DNA of 64,000 nucleotides from Bacillota bacterium (GCA_013178415.1 JABLXA010000001.1:159445-223444), one strand, 5' to 3'; shown: positions 50,387 to 60,020, counted from the stretch's first letter. Notes: generated by a model not told the origin, from the letters alone. Made by a program: numbers and translations.

Positions 50387-51760
50387 ATGTTTAATGTTGG
50401 TGCTGCAAGCGTTTGTATCACGCCTCCGATAGGAGGTTTGCTTTCCGGTTATGCCGCACGGAAAGATGTGTCCATCGGGGTACACGATGACCTATTTGCG
50501 CGGTGTCTAGTTGTGGGGGATGGCCATACTGAGGTCGCCATAATAACATGTGACCTGATAGGTCTGGACAAGGAAATAGTTGCTGAGGTAAGGGAGAGAG
50601 TGACAAAGCAGACTGGGCTCCCCACGAGCAATCTGATGATCTGCTGCACGCACACGCACTCCGGCCCTGACGGACTACGAAAGGGCATCACAGGATTTGA
50701 TGCAAGCCTGAGAGAAATAACCATTCGGAAACTCGCAAGTCTTGTCAATCTTGCAAGATCTCAGTGCGAACCATGTAAAATGAAGATAGGTTTCATGGAC
50801 GTCCATACCTTGAGCCAAAACCGAAGAGACCCAGATTGGGGTATACTGCCGCGTCTCACTGTATTGATTGCGGAAAATGAGTCAGGAGATATCAAGGCTA
50901 TTCTCATCAATTTTGCGTGTCATGGCACGGTACTAGGTTCTAAAAACCTCTATATTTCCGCGGATTATCCCGGTGCAGTAGTGGGAGTAATTCAGGCTGT
51001 CATGGGAGAAAATGTCACAGTGCTTTTCACTAATGGCGCTTGCGCTGACATAAACCCTGCCAGGAGAACTCCAAGCTTCAAGGAGATTGAAAGATTTGGT
51101 CTCGTGCTTGGGGGAGAGGTGTTGAGGCTGGCGGGAGATCTTCTAGCCCTTGGAGACAGAGTTGCGGCAGACAATATTAGGTGGGGTGAAGCAATAGAAA
51201 AGAAGATAGACGCAGGTCATCTTATAAAAGATGGGAAGCTTTGGGTAGGCTCAAGGCATGTTCAATTAAAATTAAAAGAGCCGCTATCTTCTGATGAAGA
51301 CTACAAGCACAAATTGCAGGAGCTCAGGAAGGAATTGGAGGCTCTCAAGGCATGCGGTGCTTCTTTAGATAAGATAAGAGAACAAATGGCCAAGATCACA
51401 GCACTAGAAGCGGAGTCTTACTTTGCTCCTCGTGTGAGGAATCTACGTGAGTCCGGGGAGGAGTATCTGAGCTGCGAACTGCAAGTTATCGGATTTGACG
51501 ATGAGACTGCAATAATTGGCCTTCCCGGAGAGATCGCTCATGATATAGGGAAGGAGCTTATAAACCACGGGGGATTCTCTTATCTCACCATTTGTGGGTA
51601 TAGTAATGACTATGCCGGGTACATAGTGACCGACCGAACTTACTTGGAGGGTGGCTATGAAGCAGGAGCCACTCCATTTGCTCCGGGAACTGAAGATGCA
51701 TTTGTAAAGGCCGCGTTGGATCTGCTTGGTGATTGCAGGAAGAGAGAGGGAAATGGCTAG
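50387..51760 (+). CDS. Neutral/alkaline non-lysosomal ceramidase-like protein, copy 1
   Basis: Member of the neutral ceramidase N-terminal domain family, zinc-dependent amidases. Motifs: GAASVCITPPIGGLLSGYAARK, ITCDLIGLD, CTHTHSGPDG (zinc-binding His), NFACHGTVLG with a further His, DYPGAVVGVI and FTNGACADINPARR. 457 residues from the start at 50387, which has AAAGGGGGG upstream. No signal peptide, so the substrate is intracellular and unlikely to be ceramide; an N-acyl amide of an amino-sugar or similar is more likely. A Lys/Glu-rich coiled segment (about residues 315-350) is specific to this copy. Confidence 0.88.
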   Translation: MFNVGAASVCITPPIGGLLSGYAARKDVSIGVHDDLFARCLVVGDGHTEVAIITCDLIGLDKEIVAEVRERVTKQTGLPTSNLMICCTHTHSGPDGLRKGITGFDASLREITIRKLASLVNLARSQCEPCKMKIGFMDVHTLSQNRRDPDWGILPRLTVLIAENESGDIKAILINFACHGTVLGSKNLYISADYPGAVVGVIQAVMGENVTVLFTNGACADINPARRTPSFKEIERFGLVLGGEVLRLAGDLLALGDRVAADNIRWGEAIEKKIDAGHLIKDGKLWVGSRHVQLKLKEPLSSDEDYKHKLQELRKELEALKACGASLDKIREQMAKITALEAESYFAPRVRNLRESGEEYLSCELQVIGFDDETAIIGLPGEIAHDIGKELINHGGFSYLTICGYSNDYAGYIVTDRTYLEGGYEAGATPFAPGTEDAFVKAALDLLGDCRKREGNG

Positions 51761-51803
51761 GAAAATACTTGAACCGCTTTTGTGCTGGAGGTGGTGAGGG
51801 GAG

Positions 51804-53072
51804 ATGCAAACTGGATTTAGCAAGGTAGATATCACGCCCAAACCCGGCGTGGAGTTATCCGGCTATGGATATTTTCTGGGAAGAACAGCCCGGCGAGTTC
51901 TTGATCCTCTTTTTGCCAGAGCCGTTTCATTTAGACATAATGGGAAGACGATTCTTCTCATAGATTGCGATCTAGTGGGGCTTGACGCGAAGACTGTGCA
52001 GACGGTAAAAGACAGTCTGAAGGGGGAATATGGGTTAGAAAGCAAGGATATCATGTTGCTTTCGATTCATACCCATTCCGGCCCGGCTGTGGCAACTCTT
52101 TCAGGTTGTGGTGAGGTGGATGCGGAGTATGTCAGCGGGCTAGCAGAAAAGTTCATCCTGGCGGCCAAGGAAGCTTTACAGAGCATGAAGAGAGTGGAAG
52201 GTGTCAGCCATTTTGTGCAGGATTTTGAAGGGATAGGCTACAACAGGGTCCTCGGCGATGATGGCCCCGTCGACGCCAGGATAAGGGGGATCATCTTTGA
52301 GCGAGAGGGTGCCCGTCCACTTGTATTGATAAACTATGCCTGTCACCCGGTAGTTCTCGGAAGGAATGAAGAGATCTCCGCTGACTATCCGGGTCAAGTG
52401 GTGGCAGCCATGGATGATATGGGGTATGAGGCGGTCTTTTTGAATGGTTTCTGCGGGGATATTGACCCGGCCATAAACAGGATTTCCTGGGGATCCGGGA
52501 CGGCTGAGACCATTAAGGAATACGGGAAGAAGATAGCTGATGCCGCCCTTGAGGGTATAAGGAACTCGTCGCCCCTTACTGATCTCACCCTAGATGCCAT
52601 GGAAATTGCTGTAGAGCTTCCGCTTCAGATTCCTGACCGGGATGCCATTTTAGAGGAAATGAAAGAGGCCGAGGCTATTCAGACGGAAAATCCCGGCTAC
52701 GCACGGATTATACAAGAGTGGAATTCAAAGTTACTCTCCGAGATACAGGCTGGGACGCTGCCGAAAACAGAGTGTGAGGTCGTACACTTGTTCCGGATAG
52801 GCGATGTCCTACTGGTCGGGTTCCCTGGGGAAGCCTTTACACGCCTTGGGCTTATGATCAAGGAGGCATTTCCTGATCGGAATATCATGACACTCGGAAA
52901 TGCCAATGTGGTCATGAGATATATTCCTACAGCCGATGATATTCAAAGGCGGGGTTATGCTGGCTATGCCTCATGCAGGATCTATAGTCGGCTGCCCCTC
53001 GAGCCAGGGGCGGGCGAGAAACTCGCCGAAACCGCCATTGCAGGGATAAGGGGGTTCATTCACGAAATATGA
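51804..53072 (+). CDS. Neutral/alkaline non-lysosomal ceramidase-like protein, copy 2
   Basis: Paralog of the preceding gene: TGFSKVDITPKPGVELSGYGY, LIDCDLVGLD, LSIHTHSGPAVATLSGCGE (zinc His), INYACHPVVLGR, DYPGQVVAAMDD and LNGFCGDIDPAINR. 422 residues, no signal peptide. GGAGGTG precedes ATG. Tandem duplicates of this family suggest two related substrates or a heteromeric enzyme. Confidence 0.9.
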   Translation: MQTGFSKVDITPKPGVELSGYGYFLGRTARRVLDPLFARAVSFRHNGKTILLIDCDLVGLDAKTVQTVKDSLKGEYGLESKDIMLLSIHTHSGPAVATLSGCGEVDAEYVSGLAEKFILAAKEALQSMKRVEGVSHFVQDFEGIGYNRVLGDDGPVDARIRGIIFEREGARPLVLINYACHPVVLGRNEEISADYPGQVVAAMDDMGYEAVFLNGFCGDIDPAINRISWGSGTAETIKEYGKKIADAALEGIRNSSPLTDLTLDAMEIAVELPLQIPDRDAILEEMKEAEAIQTENPGYARIIQEWNSKLLSEIQAGTLPKTECEVVHLFRIGDVLLVGFPGEAFTRLGLMIKEAFPDRNIMTLGNANVVMRYIPTADDIQRRGYAGYASCRIYSRLPLEPGAGEKLAETAIAGIRGFIHEI

Positions 53073-53171
53073 GGATGACGTTAGAGTCTAGGAAATCCGG
53101 GCCATGATGCGCAGGCTTGAGATGCTGCGGCAGAAATACTATAAGGAAAACATCGAGGGGGTTGGGTTCGT

Positions 53172-54371
53172 ATGGCATCTTTGGCTATCAAAGGTGGAAC
53201 TCCTGTAAGAACAAAGCCGTTTACAAAATGGCCGATATTCGGAAAGGCTGATGAGGACGCCCTTATAGAGGTAGTGAGAAGCGGCGCCTGGGGCTGGGTG
53301 AGTGGTGGAAAGAAAAATGGGGAACTGGAGGAGAAATTCGCCCGCTATCATGACGCGAAATATGGAGTCACATGTGTCAATGGGACCGCTGCTCTTGAGA
53401 TCGCGCTGAAAGCGATGGGGGTAGGGGAGGGCGATGAAGTGATAACTACAGCCTACACCTTTATCGCTACAGCAAGCGCTGCGGTCCTGGTGGGGGCCAC
53501 TCCGAGATTCGTTGACATTGATCCTGATACTTACAATATAGACCCCACGAAGATAGAAGAAGCTATAACTCCAAAGACAAAGGCCATCATTCCAGTACAT
53601 ATTGGAGGATGCCCCGCCAACATGGATGGAGTTCTTGAAGTCGCCAGGAAGCATAACCTGATGGTCCTGGAGGATGCGGCCCAGGCTGTAGGTGCAGAGT
53701 GGAAAGGGCAAAAGGTAGGCTCCATCGGCAATATGGGAACCTTCAGTTTCCAGGCATCAAAGAATCTCAATTCAGGTGAAGGCGGCATAATCATTACCAA
53801 TGATAAGAAGCTCGCGGATATGGCCTGGTCTTTGATGAATGTGGGGAGGGTGAAAGAAGGCGGGTGGTATGATCATCCAATACTTGGATGGAACTACCGT
53901 CTAACAGAGTTCCAGGCAGCGCTGGTACTCTCCCAGATGGAGAGGCTTGAGGAGCAGATGAAGGCACGTGAAGAGAATGCGGCCTATCTTTCAGAGGGAT
54001 TGAAGAGGATAGGGGGAGTGGAACCGCTGGTACCTGATGAAGGAGTGACCAGGCATGCATATCATCTTTATATCTTCCGGTATCGTAGCGAAGAGTTTGG
54101 CGACCTGCCGCGTGAGAATTTCCTCAAAGCCCTGCACGCGGAAGGCATACCAGTAAGCCCCGGATATGTGCCGCTGTATAAGTTCCCCGCTCTGATCGAC
54201 TCGAGGAAAGACGCCGGTTATGACAAAGTCTTCTTGCCCGCCACCGAGAGGGCGTGTAATGAAGAAGGGGTATGGATCCCGCAGAGTGTGCTCCTGGGGT
54301 CTAAGGAAGATATGGATGACATAATTGAGGCGGTAGAAAAGGTCAAGGCTAATATAGGCGAGGCTAGATAG
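53172..54371 (+). CDS. DegT/DnrJ/EryC1/StrS aminotransferase, second copy
   Basis: A 399-residue PLP aminotransferase: SGAWGWVSGGKKNGELEEKFARYH, NGTAALEIALKAMGVGEGDEVITTAYTFIATASA, LEDAAQAVGAEWKGQKVGS and SFQASKNLNSGEGGIII with the Schiff-base lysine. It resembles inosose/keto-sugar aminotransferases more than the copy at 46677 does; that is an impression only. GAGGGGG lies twelve bases before ATG. Confidence 0.9.
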   Translation: MASLAIKGGTPVRTKPFTKWPIFGKADEDALIEVVRSGAWGWVSGGKKNGELEEKFARYHDAKYGVTCVNGTAALEIALKAMGVGEGDEVITTAYTFIATASAAVLVGATPRFVDIDPDTYNIDPTKIEEAITPKTKAIIPVHIGGCPANMDGVLEVARKHNLMVLEDAAQAVGAEWKGQKVGSIGNMGTFSFQASKNLNSGEGGIIITNDKKLADMAWSLMNVGRVKEGGWYDHPILGWNYRLTEFQAALVLSQMERLEEQMKAREENAAYLSEGLKRIGGVEPLVPDEGVTRHAYHLYIFRYRSEEFGDLPRENFLKALHAEGIPVSPGYVPLYKFPALIDSRKDAGYDKVFLPATERACNEEGVWIPQSVLLGSKEDMDDIIEAVEKVKANIGEAR

Positions 54372-54523
54372 AATCGATCTGGCTGAATGAAATTCGTTTT
54401 GGCGATCGTGGGGTGCCGATTCTTGCATCTCACGATCTTGGGCGTCTGAAGTAAAGTTCAGAAAGGGGGAGCGCCATTTTTCTGCCGATTGGGACTGTCA
54501 ATAGCCTTTATGGCGCGGTTTCT

Positions 54524-55267
54524 ATGAAAGTATATATATTGTCTGATCTTGAAGGTACAGCTGGTATAATCAATTTCGATGACTACGGCGAGCCAGGGGC
54601 CCGGTATTATGAGCTGGCGAAGAGCCTTGTCACAGCTGAGGTGAATGCAGCGGTCGAGGGGGCGCTTGATGCTGGCGCTGATGAGATACTGGTTCTTGAC
54701 GGGCATGGTCATGGCGCCATAAATCCATTGGAACTCCATCCATCTGCCAAGCTTCTTGCGGGGAGGCCAATGACCTATCCATTTGGGCTGGATGCATCCT
54801 TTGACGCGATGGTGATTGTGGGACAGCATTCCAAGGCGGGCACGCCAGGGGGGCATCTGGCCCATACAGGTAGTTTCGATGTCAAGGAGTACACCATAAA
54901 TGGCATTTCCGTGGGAGAACTCGGGGTAAACATGCTCTTTGCCGGTTACTTCGGTGTTCCGACTGTGATGGTCTCAGGAGATGATGCCGTTTGTAATGAG
55001 GCGCTAGCGCTTGTGCCTGGCATCGAGGTTGCCGCGGTGAAGAAAGGATTGAATTGGGGGGCGGCCATTCATCTTCATCCCCATAAAGCCCGAGAGCTTA
55101 TCCGCGAGAAGGCGCGCCTGGGTATTCAACGTTGCCGGGAGTTACCTATCTATAAAATCAACCCCCCATATGAGCGTAGGATCGAATACTATGGCACTAT
55201 GGATAGACCTGTGCGGGTGAGCGTTAATAGGTCCGATGACCTGCTTAAGCTGTTGCGAGGGGAATAA
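54524..55267 (+). CDS. M55 family metallopeptidase (DppA-like D-aminopeptidase)
   Basis: Zinc aminopeptidase family M55; characterised members cleave D-Ala-containing dipeptides. Ligands are visible in order: SDLEGTAGI (Asp, Glu), LDGHGHGAINP (His), VGQHSKAGTPGGHLAHTGS (His) and INGISVGELGVN (Glu). 247 residues. No good ribosome binding site is found before ATG 54524. It sits in the amide/amino-sugar cluster, where it could act on peptides or amides freed from cell-wall fragments. Confidence 0.9.
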   Translation: MKVYILSDLEGTAGIINFDDYGEPGARYYELAKSLVTAEVNAAVEGALDAGADEILVLDGHGHGAINPLELHPSAKLLAGRPMTYPFGLDASFDAMVIVGQHSKAGTPGGHLAHTGSFDVKEYTINGISVGELGVNMLFAGYFGVPTVMVSGDDAVCNEALALVPGIEVAAVKKGLNWGAAIHLHPHKARELIREKARLGIQRCRELPIYKINPPYERRIEYYGTMDRPVRVSVNRSDDLLKLLRGE

Positions 55268-55438
55268 ATTCTCCCTATGCATGATGTGGCCATATGAATT
55301 TCGTGAAAAAGACTCGCATCATGTAAGAAGGAAATTCTGATGGTATGTCGAACAGATTAATTAGTCACATTAAGTTGAACGTTTAAATGAGGGGATTGCC
55401 CGAGGTAACTCATGAAGAGCTCATCGAGGAGGGGTTAT

Positions 55439-56716
55439 ATGGATAAGGTCATTCCTGTCGCTGAACCAGTAACTAGATCGGTGGCTTACATTGTTGAAGG
55501 GGGCAGACATCTCGGCCTTCGAGAAGAGGAGATCAAAGCAATAATCAATCCTCAGGAGGTCAGGGTATTTAGGCTTTCGTGCAAGATACTGGGTAAGACG
55601 GTGACTTTCTCGGGCGTCCTATGTCTTCATAATGATGCTCGAGGGCCATATAAGGGAGGCATTCGCATAGCCCCGGACGTGGACATGTGGGAGACGATAG
55701 AGCTTGGAAGGCTCATGACTCTCAAGACTGCGGTATCTGACATAGAATTCGGGGGCGGGAAGACGGGGGTAAGGGTCGATTGGGAATACCTTTACAGGCT
55801 CTATGACCGGAAACCGCGGGACAAGGAATTCGAGAAGATAGTCGCGCTTGATATTGTGGAGTATTATGCTCAAGCTTATCGGGATCTCTTCAGTAAACAT
55901 ATCTATATCCCAGCCCCTGATATGGGGACAGGGCCTGAGGAGATGGCATTCATCTACAATGAGACTCTGGACCCGGCGTCGGTGACGGGAAAACCTGAAG
56001 GCACCCATGGCTGGCTTCCGGGGAGGAAAGAAAGCACGGGATATGGGTGTGCCTATATAACCAGGGAGTGTGTCAGGCGCATTTCTCGTAAGGAGATCTC
56101 GGGCACGAGCGTCGCAATTCAGGGTTTCGGAAATGTGGGGAGCCACGTGGCCAAATTCCTCTATGAATCTGGTGCAAAGGTCGTCGGCATAAGCGATATT
56201 CAGGGTGGGGTCTTTGATGAAGATGGCCTCAATATAGAGAAACTGGCTGAATACGCGAGAAAAGTTGGCACCGTGGTTGGGTTTGGCGGGAAATCTATTA
56301 CCAATGCTGAGCTTCTGAGTCTACCCGTGGACGTATTGATCCCAGCTGCTGCGGGCCATGTGATAGGAACAAAGGAAGCCGGAAAGGTGCAGGCAGGGAT
56401 TATAGTAGAGGCTGCAAATGCTCCCATAACGCTGGAAGGCATGGAGGTCTTGAGGAAGAGAAAGATCCCTGTGGTTCCCGATATTATAGCTAATTCAGGC
56501 GGGGTTGTGGCCTCTATGGAGGAATACTCCAGGTCCTTGAGCGCGCTTAAAATGAGGAAAGAAGAGGTATTCAAGGTGCTCGAGGAAAAGCTCGGCCAGG
56601 CTCTTGAAGAGTCGTGGGCCATCTCGGAGAATGAGGGAGTTGATCTTTGCCAAGCTGCGGTAGAGCTCGCCGTGACAAGGGTGTACCAGGCTATGAAGAA
56701 TAGGCGGTATATCTAG
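55439..56716 (+). CDS. Glu/Leu/Phe/Val dehydrogenase
   Basis: NAD(P)-dependent amino acid dehydrogenase. Substrate domain: GPYKGGIRIAPDV, IEFGGGKTGVRVDW (catalytic Lys of the family) and IPAPDMGTGPEEMAFIYNE; Rossmann motif VAIQGFGNVGSHVAKFL. The start at 55439 has GAGGAGGGG upstream. Length of about 425 residues is standard for the glutamate type. In this cluster it could release ammonia from glutamate made by the DegT aminotransferases running backwards; substrate is not certain. Confidence 0.92.
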   Translation: MDKVIPVAEPVTRSVAYIVEGGRHLGLREEEIKAIINPQEVRVFRLSCKILGKTVTFSGVLCLHNDARGPYKGGIRIAPDVDMWETIELGRLMTLKTAVSDIEFGGGKTGVRVDWEYLYRLYDRKPRDKEFEKIVALDIVEYYAQAYRDLFSKHIYIPAPDMGTGPEEMAFIYNETLDPASVTGKPEGTHGWLPGRKESTGYGCAYITRECVRRISRKEISGTSVAIQGFGNVGSHVAKFLYESGAKVVGISDIQGGVFDEDGLNIEKLAEYARKVGTVVGFGGKSITNAELLSLPVDVLIPAAAGHVIGTKEAGKVQAGIIVEAANAPITLEGMEVLRKRKIPVVPDIIANSGGVVASMEEYSRSLSALKMRKEEVFKVLEEKLGQALEESWAISENEGVDLCQAAVELAVTRVYQAMKNRRYI

Positions 56717-56891
56717 CCAGCGGGTTTGGTATCTCGCAGGATTTCATGTTATCAATAGTGCCTCGAGGGCAGGATTTACGAGGGGGTGAGAAATGATCTA
56801 TGGGATTCCTTGCTAGCAGGAGCTAATCTAGATCGTTCATGGTGGAACATAGGGTTAGGATCATTCTCAATATAATAAGGAGGAAGAAAGC

Positions 56892-58805
56892 ATGACCAAT
56901 TCTATTAAGAGACGATTGGTGACGGTCCTATTTGTGATGGCTCTTGTAGCTGGATACATTTATGCATCTTTTGCGGCATCTAGAGATTATAATGAGGCCC
57001 CGATGCTTGCGGCCCTTGTGAAGCAAGGCAAGCTTCCCCCTGTAGAGAAAAGACTTCCCGATGACCCAATGGTTGTCACTCCTGTGGATGAAGTAGGCCA
57101 GTATGGAGGGACATGGCGTAGAGTCGCCTTGAGTCCAGGAGACACCATGATACATGTCCGCCTTGGATATGAACCCCTGGTAAGATGGGACAGAGATGGC
57201 AAGAAGCTGATCCCCAATGTGGCTAAGTCGTGGGAGATAGGAAATGGCGGGAAGACATTTACACTTCATCTTAGAAAAGGCATTAAGTGGTCAGACGGGG
57301 AACCCTTGACCGCAGATGATATTGCCTTCTGGTATGAAGATGTAATTTGCAATAAGGAACTGACCCCTGTCTATCCCGCCTGGCTGCAGGTAAATGGCAA
57401 GCCTGCAGAGTTTGAGAAGGTGGATGCTTATACCGTCCGGTTTAGCTTTGTAAAACCTCATGCCCTATTCCTGGAATACCTCGCCAGCCCAAATGCAGGA
57501 CCCTCTGTATTCAACTATCCTAAGCATTATATGAAGCAATTCCATCCCAAGTATACCTCGAAGAGTCAGCTTGATGCGAAGGTCAAGGCGGCTAAATTTG
57601 ATAGCTGGTATAAGCTGTTTGCAGACAGAGCCCAGCCTTTTACTAATCCTGATCTTCCTACTATAAGACCCTGGGTTCTCAGATCAAGCCCAACAGCCAC
57701 TCGTATAATAGCAGAGAGGAATCCTTACTATTGGAAAGTCGATACCAAGGGTAATCAATTACCCTATATAGACAGGATAGCATGGGACATGGTGCAAGAT
57801 ATCCAGATGATCACCATGAAGGCGGTCTCTGGAGAAGTCGATATGCAGGCAAGGAACCTGTCGTTCTCAGACTATCCACTTCTTATGGAGAACAGGGACA
57901 AAGGGGGTTACGAGGTTTATCTTTGGAATGCAGGAGAGGGAGCGAGCGCTATATTCCCGAATCAAACCCTTGAAGGTGATGAGGTGCTGCGGAATTTGGT
58001 GAGGGATGTCAGGTTTAGAAGAGCCCTTTCCATGGCCATCAACCGGGATGAAGTCAATGAGGTGGCTTACCTTGGCCAGGCGACCCCGGTATATACAATG
58101 TTCCCTGTAGCTTCTGTAGGGAATGATCCTGAGATCCGCAAGTTCTATGAGTATAATCCGAAGGAAGCGAATAGACTTCTTGACGAAATGGGGCTCAGCA
58201 AGCGAGACAAGGATGGTTTCAGGCTTCGTCCTGATGGCAAGCCGCTGACGTTGACAATTGTAGTGAACTTAGGTTATTCAATACATGCCGATGTCATGCA
58301 GATGGTGAAAAGATATTGGGATGCAGTCGGGATTAAGACGGTTGTAGACGCCATATCTGGCTCTCTCTGGTGGCCTCGTATCGACTCAAATAACTATCAG
58401 TTTGTGGGATATACAACGGAATTTGCCACAGATTACTTTGTTGCAAGTTATTCTATGAGAAGTCTTGTTCCAAATGAGATCAACACATACTGGGCACCCC
58501 TCTGGGGCAGGTGGTATGTAACCGGTGGCAAGGAAGGCGAGAAACCGGTCGGAGACGCTGCAAAAATACAGGATGACTTCAGCAAGATGCTCGTCACCAT
58601 AGACGAGAAGGAACGCGAAAAGCTTCTCGAGGATATGTTCAGGTTGTGGGCGAAGAATATGTATGTTATCCCCATACTAGGAGGATATAACATACCTGTA
58701 GTGGTCAAGAAGAATTTCAAGAATGTTCCGCGCAAGGGCAATTTGGCTTATGCATATTCAAGCCCTGGTTATCTCACACCTGAGCAATTCTTCATCAAAC
58801 GGTAA
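56892..58805 (+). CDS. Peptide-type ABC substrate-binding protein, paralog 3
   Basis: A 637-residue exported family-5 binding protein. Signal peptide in the first 29 residues (FVMALVAGYIYASFAASR); then DYNEAPMLAALVKQGKLPPVE, VTPVDEVGQYGGTWRRV, KGIKWSDGEPLTADDIAFWY and ERNPYYWKVDTKGNQLPYID. AAGGAGGAAG precedes ATG. Like the copy at 48387, it has no linked permease. Two hairpins follow. Confidence 0.92.
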   Translation: MTNSIKRRLVTVLFVMALVAGYIYASFAASRDYNEAPMLAALVKQGKLPPVEKRLPDDPMVVTPVDEVGQYGGTWRRVALSPGDTMIHVRLGYEPLVRWDRDGKKLIPNVAKSWEIGNGGKTFTLHLRKGIKWSDGEPLTADDIAFWYEDVICNKELTPVYPAWLQVNGKPAEFEKVDAYTVRFSFVKPHALFLEYLASPNAGPSVFNYPKHYMKQFHPKYTSKSQLDAKVKAAKFDSWYKLFADRAQPFTNPDLPTIRPWVLRSSPTATRIIAERNPYYWKVDTKGNQLPYIDRIAWDMVQDIQMITMKAVSGEVDMQARNLSFSDYPLLMENRDKGGYEVYLWNAGEGASAIFPNQTLEGDEVLRNLVRDVRFRRALSMAINRDEVNEVAYLGQATPVYTMFPVASVGNDPEIRKFYEYNPKEANRLLDEMGLSKRDKDGFRLRPDGKPLTLTIVVNLGYSIHADVMQMVKRYWDAVGIKTVVDAISGSLWWPRIDSNNYQFVGYTTEFATDYFVASYSMRSLVPNEINTYWAPLWGRWYVTGGKEGEKPVGDAAKIQDDFSKMLVTIDEKEREKLLEDMFRLWAKNMYVIPILGGYNIPVVVKKNFKNVPRKGNLAYAYSSPGYLTPEQFFIKR

Positions 58806-58842
58806 ATGTCGGCATCCATGAATCTTGTGGTTTGCGGGTACT

Positions 58843-58867
58843 ATGCGGCTCCATCTCGGGGCCGCAT
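58843..58867 (+). terminator. Hairpin after binding protein 3, first
   Basis: ATGCGGC (58843-58849) and GCCGCAT (58861-58867) make a seven-base-pair stem with an eleven-base loop, 38 bases after the stop. Confidence 0.4.
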
Positions 58868-58901
58868 GATTGGTTAGAATTCGGGTTCCCTTGTTTGAAA
58901 C

Positions 58902-58926
58902 GGAGAGGCGGTCACCCCGCCTCTCC
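58902..58926. terminator. Hairpin after binding protein 3, second
   Basis: GGAGAGGCGG (58902-58911) and CCGCCTCTCC (58917-58926) form a perfect ten-base-pair stem. It lies between convergent genes and may stop transcription from both sides. Confidence 0.6.
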
Positions 58927-58972
58927 CGGGATCTGCGCCCTTGGGGCCCCGGATTCGCAGTGAGTCGCCTGT

Positions 58973-59272
58973 CTAGGTTACAGTGAATTGAACGGTTACA
59001 CCCTTCCCCCTGTTACCCTGCGTATCTCGCGCAAAGAATGTGACATCATATGTTCCGGGAGGCGCTCCGTAGGGGACGACGATAGTGGTCGAATATGTAT
59101 TCTCGCCTGCCTTGGGAAGGAATTCGGAGTATCCGTAGGCGTTCACCATGGCATAGACTGACTTGATCTCACCCACGACGTTGCTGAATCTGGCGGTTGC
59201 CTTTACGGTAGTCCCGGGGGAACCAGATGGAGGATCAAGGGTCACATTGAGGTCGTAAGAGAACTCTGCCAT
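58973..59272 (-). CDS. Small Ig-like beta-sandwich protein
   Basis: A 99-residue protein with the strand pattern of a bacterial Ig-like domain: LDPPSGSPGTTVKATARFSN ... YSTTIVVPYGAPPGTYDVTFFARDTQGNRGKGVTVQFTV. There is no signal peptide or membrane segment, so it stands as a lone domain. GAAGAGGTG lies before ATG. The role is unknown; such domains usually occur in larger secreted proteins. Confidence 0.7.
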   Translation of the reverse strand: MAEFSYDLNVTLDPPSGSPGTTVKATARFSNVVGEIKSVYAMVNAYGYSEFLPKAGENTYSTTIVVPYGAPPGTYDVTFFARDTQGNRGKGVTVQFTVT

Positions 59273-59351
59273 TCATCTCACCTCTTCTTTGGATTCTGTA
59301 TCTGAAGCCAAAAGATCATATGGGTTATATGGGGCCCTATCCTGAACGCCT

Positions 59352-60020
59352 TTACTGGCGGGGCGCTAGACCTGTCATAAGGAAATCCACTGTCTCTCCG
59401 GCGATCTCTTCAGGGGAGAATTTTTCATCTCCGATAAGGTGTCGCGCCATCAGGTTGGTAATGATGCCTACAATATGCTGTGAGACGAGATACACATCCA
59501 CCGGAGCGAATTCTCCGGCATCGATTCCTGCCTTGAGAATGGCGGCAAAGCGTTCCACCATGACCCAATAGACTTGCTCCACCTTAGGAACCCCAGAGGG
59601 ACAGCCCTTTATGAACCACGATTCAAAGATCAGTTCCACTATGGTCTTGTTAGACTGGCAAAATGAAATCACCGAGGCAATTGCTCGCTTGAGGTAATCC
59701 GCTTTTTTGGGACTATGGTTTGGAAATCCAGATTTGGGGGGATATTCAGGCGCCGAATTCAAAAAAGATTCGATGCCATGCTCCAGGAGGCTGACATAGA
59801 GCCCCTCTTTAGAATCAAAATAATAGTAGATCATGGGCACTGTGGTATTCGCGGCCTCCGCGATCTCTCGCACCGATGTCCCCTCGTATCCCTTCCCGGC
59901 AATCAAAGAAATAGCGGCTTGTAGGATACGATCGCGGACAAGAGTGCCATTGTGCTGGGTGTCATACGAGCTTGATTGTGGAGAGCCTCTGTCATTTTCT
60001 CGCTCATTCGATGTTACCAT
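59352..60020 (-). CDS. TetR/AcrR family transcriptional regulator
   Basis: N-terminal helix-turn-helix RDRILQAAISLIAGKGYEGTSVREIAEAANTTVPMIYYYFDSKEGLYVSLLEHG (about residues 29-82) is typical of TetR repressors; the C-terminal ligand domain is helical and not specific. A 28-residue charged N-terminal tail precedes it. AGGGAG lies twelve bases before ATG. Its targets are unclear, since the neighbouring Ig-like gene is the only one on its downstream side. Confidence 0.9.
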   Translation of the reverse strand: MVTSNERENDRGSPQSSSYDTQHNGTLVRDRILQAAISLIAGKGYEGTSVREIAEAANTTVPMIYYYFDSKEGLYVSLLEHGIESFLNSAPEYPPKSGFPNHSPKKADYLKRAIASVISFCQSNKTIVELIFESWFIKGCPSGVPKVEQVYWVMVERFAAILKAGIDAGEFAPVDVYLVSQHIVGIITNLMARHLIGDEKFSPEEIAGETVDFLMTGLAPRQ

